IMG/VR virus record: IMGVR_UViG_3300023174_000350
Coordinates: 1-38,248 of that record
DNA from: a virus
Direction: 5' to 3' (one strand)
DNA: 38,248 nucleotides
Translations under genes and position numbers: made by a program
Part shown: piece after piece, positions 20,464-27,108 of the stretch
How the letters are laid out: every line of letters starts with the position of its first letter
How positions within the stretch are numbered: the stretch's first letter is position 1
The notes under the pieces: model-generated
The model's database searches: none
Seen by the model: only the letters and a program-made list of their open reading frames with translations
What the model was told of the DNA's origin: nothing

Positions 20464-21745
20464 TGTGGATACTACCAAAGAATTTACAGCTATCGAGTGG
20501 TGCGCCGGATACGGCGGGATTCATCTCGGACTTAAACGAGCAATCCCAAATCTGCGCGTCATCGCTTATGGTGAGATCGAAGGCTTCGCCTGCGCGAACT
20601 TGGTTGCAAAAATGGAAGCGGGACTCTTGGACCCAGCACCTCTCTGGACGGATATTAAGACCTTCCCATGCGAGGACTTTCGTGACCGAGTGGACCTCCT
20701 TGTGGCCGGTTACCCCTGCCAGCCATTTTCCGCAGCCGGGAAGCGACTCGGAGCAGAAGACCCTCGCCACCTCTGGCCACACATCGCCAGATCAATACGA
20801 GTTATTCGACCTCGACTATGCTTCTTTGAGAATGTCGAAGGACATATCTCCCTCGGCCTCCGAGAAGTCATTGGAGAGCTGGAATCAATCGGTTACAAAG
20901 CGGCGTGGGGAATATTCAGCGCGAGTGAAGTCGGCGCTCCGCACCAGCGGAAGCGGGTGTTCATCTTGGCCTACGATCAGAGCCAGCGAATACAAGGACA
21001 CTGGGCCGATTGGCTCCAAGAGTCACGACCACATGCTGGGCAAGGGCTACCTCTGCGCGGTGGTGACGCAGGATGCGGCGAATTGGCCGACGCCGACAAC
21101 TGCAGAGGCGGGGAAAATTGGAAATCAACCGAACTTTGGTCAGTTGGGCTTGAGCAATCACCCAGCAATTGTGGGGGGAATAGATCGCCCCAAGGGAGAA
21201 AAGTCACGATATGGCCAAGCCGCCCCGGCGAACCCCAGCACGGATGGGAGCCGCCAAGGGTTGTGGTTGACGCCAAGAGCCAACGAGCCGGACTCAGACA
21301 GCAACTTTGTGGCGAGGAATGCGGACAGGGGCGAGCATTGCCATCCGAGCCTGAGCCAACAGGCGAAAAGTATGTGGCCAACGATAACCGCCCACACGCC
21401 GGATATGGAGAGCAGCGGCCCGAACGGGAACGCAGGGACTTATCTGGCGGGGCAGGTGAAGGCGTGGGCAACGCCGAGAGTGGGTGGCGAGGAGAAAGCA
21501 GAAACGAGGTTAGCGCGAGGCAAGGACATTGGACTGCACGGCCAAGTCGGAGCGATGAAGAACACAGCCAAGCTCAACCCCCGCTGGGTCGAGACGCTTA
21601 TGGGCCGGCCGGTGGGCTGGGTTATGCCGAGCTGCAAGTCTCCTGTGACAATCGAACGGACGAACTGCGACTCCTCGGCAACGGAGTCGTGCCTGCCACC
21701 GCAGAGCGAGCATTCCGAACTCTTTGGGAGGGAATCATAAAATGA
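20453..21745 (+). CDS. C5-cytosine DNA methyltransferase
   Basis: The 430-residue product from the ATG at 20453 (or GTG at 20465) shows cytosine-5 methyltransferase motifs: motif I as IEWCAGYGGIHLGLKRA, motif IV PCQPFSAAGKR with catalytic Cys89, motif VI FFENVEG, motif VIII GAPHQRKRVFIL, and a C-terminal motif X (LLGNGVVPATAERAF). Motif I has WCAGYGG instead of the usual LFAGIGG. The long variable part (about 175-405) is rich in charged and Gly residues and has repeated ADA/VDA/ANA/GNA elements. A second open frame runs through almost the whole gene. It may protect phage DNA from host enzymes or mark it. The 3' end overlaps the primase gene. Confidence 0.88.
   Translation: MGNNVDTTKEFTAIEWCAGYGGIHLGLKRAIPNLRVIAYGEIEGFACANLVAKMEAGLLDPAPLWTDIKTFPCEDFRDRVDLLVAGYPCQPFSAAGKRLGAEDPRHLWPHIARSIRVIRPRLCFFENVEGHISLGLREVIGELESIGYKAAWGIFSASEVGAPHQRKRVFILAYDQSQRIQGHWADWLQESRPHAGQGLPLRGGDAGCGELADADNCRGGENWKSTELWSVGLEQSPSNCGGNRSPQGRKVTIWPSRPGEPQHGWEPPRVVVDAKSQRAGLRQQLCGEECGQGRALPSEPEPTGEKYVANDNRPHAGYGEQRPERERRDLSGGAGEGVGNAESGWRGESRNEVSARQGHWTARPSRSDEEHSQAQPPLGRDAYGPAGGLGYAELQVSCDNRTDELRLLGNGVVPATAERAFRTLWEGIIK
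20463..21740 (+). CDS. Overlapping long open frame inside the methyltransferase gene
   Basis: In the +1 frame relative to the methyltransferase, an ATG at 20463, coupled to the polymerase stop as TAATG, opens 425 codons without a stop. The predicted protein is not random in look. It has SSWPTIRASEYKDTGPIG, then repeated tryptophan boxes NWPTPTTA, LWLTPRAN, MWPTITAH and AWATPRVG, and near the end LNPRWVETLMGRPVGW. I recall proteins with such WPTP boxes and the LMGxPxGW ending being annotated beside or within phage DNA methyltransferases. It may be a real overlapping gene, a frameshifted C-terminus, or a conserved shadow of the methyltransferase. Confidence 0.45.
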   Translation: MWILPKNLQLSSGAPDTAGFISDLNEQSQICASSLMVRSKASPARTWLQKWKRDSWTQHLSGRILRPSHARTFVTEWTSLWPVTPASHFPQPGSDSEQKTLATSGHTSPDQYELFDLDYASLRMSKDISPSASEKSLESWNQSVTKRRGEYSARVKSALRTSGSGCSSWPTIRASEYKDTGPIGSKSHDHMLGKGYLCAVVTQDAANWPTPTTAEAGKIGNQPNFGQLGLSNHPAIVGGIDRPKGEKSRYGQAAPANPSTDGSRQGLWLTPRANEPDSDSNFVARNADRGEHCHPSLSQQAKSMWPTITAHTPDMESSGPNGNAGTYLAGQVKAWATPRVGGEEKAETRLARGKDIGLHGQVGAMKNTAKLNPRWVETLMGRPVGWVMPSCKSPVTIERTNCDSSATESCLPPQSEHSELFGRES

Positions 21746-22578
21746 ACGACGCCCTCGCTACAAATCTCCGCGCATGGCTCCGCAAAAAGGAGGCCGCTAC
21801 CATGTCCCTGCACAAGGCGATTTTCAAGATCGCCATCCTGTCCAAGGAGGCCGGACTACCCGCAGAACAAGCAGAACTCCTTTGCAAAGCCTACGCCGCC
21901 GGAAAGATGGCTCGACGGGCGCCTGAGCGTGAGATTCGTTCCGCCGTGGCCTGCGCCTACTCGGGAGAGGTCAAGCCGCAAGGCCCGCGCTTCCCCGCCG
22001 CCATGCCGGAACTCATGGCCGAGGTGGATGCCTACCCAGTGCCGGTCCCATACCCGCCCTACCCGCACAGCTCGCCCGAGGATTTCCTCGATAGGATGTT
22101 CCCCGGTGACCCTCTCCTGTGCATTGGCGCAACGGCCTTTGCCATGGATACCCGCCCGCTTTCCCAGTGGCGCGGACTCTTGGCAGGCATGCAGTTTCTC
22201 GTGCCATCCCCCATGACCTCGCCCACCGGCCCGCGCAAGGAAGATGGCGCCGAGTCCTTCCATGCTGAGAGCAACACGGGCGAACGGGCCTACCTCGTCA
22301 CAGAATTCGACCACGCAGGCAAACCCCAGCAGATGGCCAGAATCCGCGCCCTTGAGGCCCGTGGCACCCACAAGCTGGCGCTCATCGTCGATAGTGCCGG
22401 TAAGAGCCTGCACGCCTATTGGAAAACCTCGGGCGATGCCCACGCCGATTTCATCTTTTTTTCACACGCAACAAAACTCGGGGCAGACGACCGCCTCTGG
22501 CTACGCAGCCAGTTCGCACGCCTCCCAGCCGGTCAACGCGATGGCCGCAAACAAGAAGTCCTTTTATGGCAACCCTAA
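21742..22578 (+). CDS. AEP-like DNA primase, 278 aa
   Basis: The N-terminal third (about 1-70) is helical. The second half resembles an archaeo-eukaryotic primase catalytic core: an acidic motif in YLVTEFDHAGKPQQ, and a later SAGKSLHAYW that corresponds to the S-x-H nucleotide-binding motif. The protein sits directly before a RepA-like ATPase, a common primase-helicase pair in phages and plasmids. It would lay primers for the family A polymerase. The last acidic motif is not obvious, so the call is by pattern. The start overlaps the methyltransferase stop, and its end overlaps the helicase gene by 13 bases. Confidence 0.6.
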   Translation: MNDALATNLRAWLRKKEAATMSLHKAIFKIAILSKEAGLPAEQAELLCKAYAAGKMARRAPEREIRSAVACAYSGEVKPQGPRFPAAMPELMAEVDAYPVPVPYPPYPHSSPEDFLDRMFPGDPLLCIGATAFAMDTRPLSQWRGLLAGMQFLVPSPMTSPTGPRKEDGAESFHAESNTGERAYLVTEFDHAGKPQQMARIRALEARGTHKLALIVDSAGKSLHAYWKTSGDAHADFIFFSHATKLGADDRLWLRSQFARLPAGQRDGRKQEVLLWQP

Positions 22579-23723
22579 AACAACACGACCACATGGATGG
22601 CAAACGCAGAGCGGGCGCGATGCTCGAGGAACTGCTTGCCGCAAAGAAACCCTCAACCTCGCAAGAGACACCGGAGGAACCCGCCGCTACCCCGCTGCCG
22701 CCCTTTGAGTTTTTCGACGATATCCTGGCTAACATGCCGGACGAGCCGCCGCTTCTCGTAGGGGGCAATGACCCGTCAGACCTCCGAAAAAACGCTCTCA
22801 TTCACAAGGGCGACAAGGTGATGCTCGGGGCAGAATCCAAGGCGGGCAAAACATGGTGGATGATGCAACAAGCCCTGTGCATCTCTGCGGGAATCCCGTT
22901 CCTCGGGCATCAGACCGTGCAGGGCGTGGTGCTCTACTGCAACTTCGAGCTTCGCCCGTGGGCCTTCGCTCGTAGGGTGAAGCAAATCAGCCAAGCCCTC
23001 GGCCTCGTCGACGGCGCCGGACGGGCCAAGGTGCCACCGCTCTTCATCGGCTGGAACCTTCGCGGCAAGTGCTACGACATCGAGCGCATCTGCGAAGTCG
23101 CCGAGGAGAGGTTCCGCAAGATGCCGGGCATGAAGCTCGCGGGAATCGTGGTGGACCCCCTCTACAAATCCTACGGCGGCAAGGAAGAAAACAGCGCCAC
23201 GGACATGGCCGCCGTGCTCGAAAGCATGGAGCGATTCGCCGAAAACCTCCATGCGGCGATCTTCATCTCCTCCCACTTTGCCAAGGGAGACTCCGCAGGC
23301 AAGGCCCAGATCGACCGCATATCCGGCAGCGGTGTCATCGCCCGTGACCCCGACAGCATCATGACGCTCTCGAAGATCAAGGACGAAAAGAACCTCTACA
23401 CCTTCGAGGCCACACTTCGCAACATGGCCAGCCCGGAGCCTCGTGTGGTGGAGTTTGATTTCCCCATCTGGAAACCGAGAGACGACATCAAAGCGGGCGG
23501 AAAATCCTACGATCTCACCGAAATGGTGGCGCTCTTACCAGTGGATGGCTTCAGCTCAAACCAATGGTTCGAGGCAGCAAGTGAACAGGGGCTTTGCGGC
23601 AAGAAATCCAACTGGTCGAACCTCACAAATTCCGCCCTGAGCAAGGGTCTTGTAACGGTAAAAAACGGACCCAGAAACAGTCAAATTTTCGTGAAAGCCT
23701 CGGGAACCAGTCAAAACCAATGA
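22566..23723 (+). CDS. RepA-like replicative helicase / AAA ATPase, 385 aa
   Basis: This is a RecA-fold ATPase of the RepA-type (AAA_25) family. Walker A is GAESKAGKTW (88-97) and Walker B is GIVVDPLYKSYG (Asp197), followed by an ISSHFAKGD sensor-like stretch. The N-terminal 60 residues are low-complexity, rich in Pro and Glu. The C-terminal about 80 residues look like a winged-helix unit (LPVDGFSSNQWFEAASEQG). It probably works as the replicative helicase with the primase gene upstream. I chose the ATG at 22566; an open frame continues further upstream but only inside the primase gene. Confidence 0.82.
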   Translation: MATLKQHDHMDGKRRAGAMLEELLAAKKPSTSQETPEEPAATPLPPFEFFDDILANMPDEPPLLVGGNDPSDLRKNALIHKGDKVMLGAESKAGKTWWMMQQALCISAGIPFLGHQTVQGVVLYCNFELRPWAFARRVKQISQALGLVDGAGRAKVPPLFIGWNLRGKCYDIERICEVAEERFRKMPGMKLAGIVVDPLYKSYGGKEENSATDMAAVLESMERFAENLHAAIFISSHFAKGDSAGKAQIDRISGSGVIARDPDSIMTLSKIKDEKNLYTFEATLRNMASPEPRVVEFDFPIWKPRDDIKAGGKSYDLTEMVALLPVDGFSSNQWFEAASEQGLCGKKSNWSNLTNSALSKGLVTVKNGPRNSQIFVKASGTSQNQ

Positions 23724-23880
23724 TGACGAAACATTTACCCGCTAAAACGCGACCAGTTCCCCCACCTATAGGGAAAGGAACTACTCAAAACCGATGCGAC
23801 CAGTCAGTTCCCAGGGGTGCTACGCACCACCCCCTGGGTAACCTGAGAACTGTCAGTCCGCTTTTCATCGCTGCCACATT
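23724..23880. other. Structured gap after the helicase gene, possible replication or control site
   Basis: CCCAGGGG (23810-23817) pairs perfectly with CCCCTGGG (23831-23838), and an inner TGC/GCA pair is possible. Outside this stem, CAGTTC and GAACTG (23805-23810, 23847-23852) extend the symmetry imperfectly. GCGACCAGT occurs twice, at about 23750 and 23796. No gene is visible. The placement between helicase and resolvase genes would suit an origin, a terminator or an operator; the sequence does not decide. Confidence 0.4.
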
Positions 23881-24171
23881 ATGACCGCGCTGGAAATCAA
23901 ACATCCTTGGCAAGAACTCCAACGCGCACAAGGCGAGCAAGTGACCAAAGTCAACCCCCTCGAACTCGGCCGTCCTTTCAGCTTCACCGACGAGCAACGC
24001 ATCGCGCTGCAACCCTATTTGACCCACGCAGGAAAAGGAGGCGCCGTGCTGATCATGGCAACCTATTCAGCCTTTGAAAACTGGCTTACGGCCCGCCCCC
24101 TCGCAGTAAACGCGCAACAACGCAAATCCCTCTCCGCTTCACTCACCAAACTCAAAAAACAAAAACTATGA
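23881..24171 (+). CDS. Hypothetical protein, 96 aa
   Basis: The product is a small, mostly helical protein with a basic C-terminus (SLSASLTKLKKQKL). I recognise no family. It overlaps the next gene, the RuvC-like resolvase, by ATGA, so a role in DNA processing is possible but not shown. Confidence 0.55.
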   Translation: MTALEIKHPWQELQRAQGEQVTKVNPLELGRPFSFTDEQRIALQPYLTHAGKGGAVLIMATYSAFENWLTARPLAVNAQQRKSLSASLTKLKKQKL

Positions 24172-24599
24172 AACTCCACATCGGCATCGACCCCGGCCTG
24201 TCCGGCGGCATCGCATTCATCCCAGACAACGGAACCCCATGGGCGCACAAAATGCCCGAGACAGACAAGGATCTCATGGAGCTATTTCGAGACTCTATCA
24301 ACATTGCCACCCCCAAGGCCCTCATCGAGCTGGTGCATTCCAGCCCGCAGATGGGCGTAAAAAGTGCTTTCACTTTTGGCGAAGGCTACGGGCGGTTGCA
24401 AATGGCGCTGACCGCCTTGGGGATCCCTTACGAGCGCATTCGCCCAGCCGCTTGGCAAAAAGCGATTGGATGCCTCACCAAAGGCGACAAAAATGTGAGC
24501 AAACGCAAGGCGCAGGAGCTTTTCCCTGACCTCAAAATCACCCACGCCATCGCTGACGCTCTACTAATCGCAGAATACAACCGGAGGACGGCCAAGTGA
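24168..24599 (+). CDS. RuvC-like Holliday junction resolvase, 143 aa
   Basis: The RNase H-like fold of RuvC is recognisable: IGIDPGLSGGIAFI at the start (first catalytic Asp), a Glu in PKALIELVHS, a middle FGEGYGRLQMALTALG helix, the RIRPAAWQKAIG stretch and a final HAIADALLIAEY with the last acidic residue. It should cut branched DNA during recombination or before packaging. It closes the replication block. Confidence 0.85.
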   Translation: MKLHIGIDPGLSGGIAFIPDNGTPWAHKMPETDKDLMELFRDSINIATPKALIELVHSSPQMGVKSAFTFGEGYGRLQMALTALGIPYERIRPAAWQKAIGCLTKGDKNVSKRKAQELFPDLKITHAIADALLIAEYNRRTAK

Positions 24600-24790
24600 A
24601 AGAAATCCTCGAAGAAAACAACCGCCTTAAAGCCGAAGTGGATCGCCTCATCAGCGACAACATGGAGCTGACTGCTGTCATCCGGTCGCTGCGCAGGAAT
24701 GCCCGGGAAGATAATGAAAGGCTGGAAATCGTAAGCCATGAGCTATGGCTCTGTAAATACGGCAAATATGAGAAGGAGGGCGCGAAATGA
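24596..24790 (+). CDS. Small coiled-coil protein, 64 aa
   Basis: It starts at the GTG at 24596, overlapping the resolvase stop, with GGAGG eight bases upstream. The product (EILEENNRLKAEVDRLISDN and on) has heptads of Leu/Ile/Val, so it probably forms a coiled coil. The function is unknown. Its 3' end carries the GAAGGAGGGCGCGAAATGA junction for the next gene. Confidence 0.55.
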   Translation: MKEILEENNRLKAEVDRLISDNMELTAVIRSLRRNAREDNERLEIVSHELWLCKYGKYEKEGAK

Positions 24791-25089
24791 GCGACACGCC
24801 TGAGACGGATGACCAGCCAATCATCTATGCACTAAATGAGCATGGATACCAAGTTCCGTGCGTTGATTTGGAATTCGCTCGCAAGCTGGAACGCGAACGC
24901 GACGAGGCGAGGGAAGCAATCCCAGCTGGCGAATGGGTAGAATATGCGCATTACAAAAAAGTCCATGACGCTTCCAGTCGGTTGTTGGTTGCTATCAATA
25001 AGCAACTGCCAATCGGCTGTTTTACATTGGTAAGCAGCGAATACTACAAACTTCAAAACGCGATTTACGACAGGGAGGAGGCAAAATGA
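24787..25089 (+). CDS. Hypothetical early protein, 100 aa
   Basis: The protein begins MSDTPETDDQ and has a helix (EFARKLERERDEAREA), a common style of phage early proteins that often start 'TPRTD' or 'TPETD' and carry an LERERDE helix. No function is known. The DNA is more AT-rich in the second half. It is preceded by a strong GGAGG site and overlaps both neighbours. Confidence 0.55.
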   Translation: MSDTPETDDQPIIYALNEHGYQVPCVDLEFARKLERERDEAREAIPAGEWVEYAHYKKVHDASSRLLVAINKQLPIGCFTLVSSEYYKLQNAIYDREEAK

Positions 25090-25325
25090 CGGCTAAAGAA
25101 GTGGGCTTTGATGGCGAGGCAAATATCTTCACCCCGACTCACTTTTCGGATTTAGCCCACCAGCGTTTAACCATTCGGTTTTTAAAAGGAAGAACTGAGC
25201 ACCTAAGCAGGGCGAAAGAAATGCCTAATCATTTCTTTTGGAATAGAGAGACGGAAACTTTCTACTACATCAACCCCGAAAAAAGGTTGTTTCGCGTCGA
25301 GTTTGTTGAGGAGGCCGCGAAATGA
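25086..25325 (+). CDS. Hypothetical early protein, 79 aa
   Basis: I recognise no family for this mixed alpha/beta product. It has an aromatic-rich stretch (FFWNRETETFYYINPEK) and ends EEAAK over the ribosome-binding site of the sigma-factor gene. The AT content is higher than in the structural genes. The start has GGAGGAGG nearby. Confidence 0.55.
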   Translation: MTAKEVGFDGEANIFTPTHFSDLAHQRLTIRFLKGRTEHLSRAKEMPNHFFWNRETETFYYINPEKRLFRVEFVEEAAK

Positions 25326-25855
25326 GCGAGGACGCAATGACATCCTGCCTCCAACGCATCGCCACCGGTGACCAAGACGCGATGACCGAGTTGTTCGCGC
25401 TCACCCAGCCAGACATAACGCGCATCATTGCATCCATCGTCCCGGCTGACGATGCCGGCGACATCTTTCAGACCGCCATGCTCAAGGTATGGCAAAAGGC
25501 CGAAACATTCCGCGCCGGGTCGCCCGTCATGCCCTGGCTTATCGGGATCGCTCGCCGAGCTGCCTTCGACCTCCTGCGCACTCGGAGGCGTCGTGTCGCC
25601 CTATTTGAAAAAAATAACGACTCGGAAGGCTCTCCCGTGCCGTCATTAAAGGAAGACCGGCGCGAAATCCGCCAACACTTGGACAACCTGCCAGAAATGC
25701 AAAGGAAAATCATCCGCCTGAGCTTTTTCAAAAGCCTTCCTCTCAAAGACATCGCCGCACTGGAAGGAATCTCACTTTTCACCGCCCGCACTCTTCGCCG
25801 CAAGGCACTTAACACGCTGAAAGAAAGCCTGAACCTTGAAAATCTCCTCGCTTAA
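25322..25855 (+). CDS. ECF-type sigma-70 factor, 177 aa
   Basis: This is a small sigma factor with regions 2 and 4 only. Region 2 shows DAGDIFQTAMLKVWQKAETF and then PWLIGIARRAAFDLLRTRRR, the classic core- and -10-binding parts. Region 4 shows LPEMQRKIIRLSFFKSLPLK followed by DIAALEGISLFTARTLRRK, the helix-turn-helix for the -35 element. Its place just before a Mor-like activator and the packaging genes suggests it directs host RNA polymerase to late phage promoters. It could instead be a captured host ECF factor that changes host expression. A GGAGG site precedes it; no anti-sigma gene is visible. Confidence 0.85.
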   Translation: MSEDAMTSCLQRIATGDQDAMTELFALTQPDITRIIASIVPADDAGDIFQTAMLKVWQKAETFRAGSPVMPWLIGIARRAAFDLLRTRRRRVALFEKNNDSEGSPVPSLKEDRREIRQHLDNLPEMQRKIIRLSFFKSLPLKDIAALEGISLFTARTLRRKALNTLKESLNLENLLA

Positions 25856-26033
25856 ATACAAAGACGGAACCGCACACCACGCAGCCCGTGGTTATGTCGT
25901 GCTCTGGGCAACGCTCATGGCACACGCCAAGCCAAACCATCGCGGCTCCATCGCTGAGATCAGCCGCGAAATGATGGAAGCCATCGATTTCGATGAGCAA
26001 CGCCAGGACAAAGGGGAGGCGCATGAACTCTGA
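25836..26033 (+). CDS. Small hypothetical protein, 65 aa
   Basis: The most likely start is a TTG at 25836, overlapping the sigma gene by 20 bases. There is no good ribosome-binding site, so the start is uncertain. The product holds a helical part with SIAEISREMMEAIDFDEQRQ. It overlaps the start of the Mor-like gene. The function is unknown. Confidence 0.4.
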   Translation: MKISSLKYKDGTAHHAARGYVVLWATLMAHAKPNHRGSIAEISREMMEAIDFDEQRQDKGEAHEL

Positions 26034-26502
26034 AATCCCACTGCCGCCCACGGCGCAAGTCGTTGCCGATGTCATCGGACGCGAGGCCACACTGGCCCTT
26101 GCCATGTCCTGCCTGTATCGCTGCCTTTATGTGCCAAAGGGAAAGCTGGCACCTGACAGCTATCTCGTGCGCACAATCGGAGAGGAGAAAGCAAAGCTCA
26201 TGCAAAGAGAGTTCTGCGGGATGCTCTTACCTCTGGCAACCTGCCACCACATCGCCGTCTTTGAACGCCAACAACGCATCCGCGCTGCCGTGGCAGAAGG
26301 AAAGACACACGCGCAAGTCGCAGTCGCGTATGGCCTCACGGTCAAATGGGTGCGCAACCTATGCGCTCGCAAGCCAGACGAGTATCGCTACCCACTCAAA
26401 GCCTACGACCAGCCACCAGCCAACTTAGGGGGGGTATTAGTTACTCCTGAGGGGGTTAGGGAGCGGGTGCTAGGAAACTCGCAGAGTTTGGTTAGAGATT
26501 GA
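26023..26502 (+). CDS. Mor/C-like transcription activator, 159 aa
   Basis: This resembles the Mor family of phage Mu middle-gene activators. The dimerisation part is PPTAQVVADVIGREATLALA with RCLYVPKGK. A middle helix is HHIAVFERQQRIRAAVAEGK, and the C-terminal helix-turn-helix is THAQVAVAYGLTVKWVRNLC. I chose the ATG at 26023, close behind GGGGAGG; an ATG at 25993 would add 10 residues. Together with the sigma factor two genes upstream it would form a late-gene switch. It ends shortly before the terminase genes; 26503-26550 is a short gap in which a late promoter could lie. Confidence 0.65.
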   Translation: MNSEIPLPPTAQVVADVIGREATLALAMSCLYRCLYVPKGKLAPDSYLVRTIGEEKAKLMQREFCGMLLPLATCHHIAVFERQQRIRAAVAEGKTHAQVAVAYGLTVKWVRNLCARKPDEYRYPLKAYDQPPANLGGVLVTPEGVRERVLGNSQSLVRD

Positions 26503-26550
26503 CCAAAAAACCGCAGTTCGTTTCGCAACTCACTTGTAACCAAACATTCA

Positions 26551-27108
26551 ATGAAACAACCCACAAAATCCAAGCCTGAGACTCTGCTTGTGAGCGCCTC
26601 GGTGCTTGCCGCCGCGCTCGGTGGCGTGACCCCTCGATATGTCCAGCAACTCGAAAAGAAAGGCATCGTAAAAAAAACCGCTCGCGGAGTTTACGATCTT
26701 TGCGCCTCCACTGCCGGATACATCGAATGGCAGAAAAGCCAAGAGAATGAATCGGAGGATTCTTTCAAAGCCCAGCGCACTCGCGTCTACCGCGCCCGCG
26801 CCGAAATCCTCGAAGCGCAATCGATGGCCATGCGCGGCGAACTCCATGACGCATCCTGCATTGCCGAGGTGATGGGCGAGGGGCTGGCCAACATCCGGGC
26901 GAAGCTCTTGGCAATCCCGACCACGGCAGGCCCTCGCGTGGCAGACGAGACAGACCCGAACAAATGCGCGGCCCTCATCGAGACATTACTCCATGAGGCA
27001 ATGGCGGAATGCTCGAAATACAACGGGCGGGAGATTCTGAACCGCTACCTCAAGCGGAGTGAAGCGAAACCGGAAGAGGAAGAGACCGGCGAAGGCTGGG
27101 AGACATGA
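26551..27108 (+). CDS. Terminase small subunit, Nu1-like, 185 aa
   Basis: This DNA-recognition subunit of the packaging enzyme is close in length to lambda Nu1 (181). The N-terminal winged helix (SASVLAAALGGVTPRYVQQL) and RGVYDL wing match Nu1, and the middle helix (QRTRVYRARAEILEAQSMAM) with GELHDASCIAEVM is also typical. It would bind the phage cos or pac site, which I cannot place. It overlaps the large subunit by ATGA. Confidence 0.85.
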   Translation: MKQPTKSKPETLLVSASVLAAALGGVTPRYVQQLEKKGIVKKTARGVYDLCASTAGYIEWQKSQENESEDSFKAQRTRVYRARAEILEAQSMAMRGELHDASCIAEVMGEGLANIRAKLLAIPTTAGPRVADETDPNKCAALIETLLHEAMAECSKYNGREILNRYLKRSEAKPEEEETGEGWET

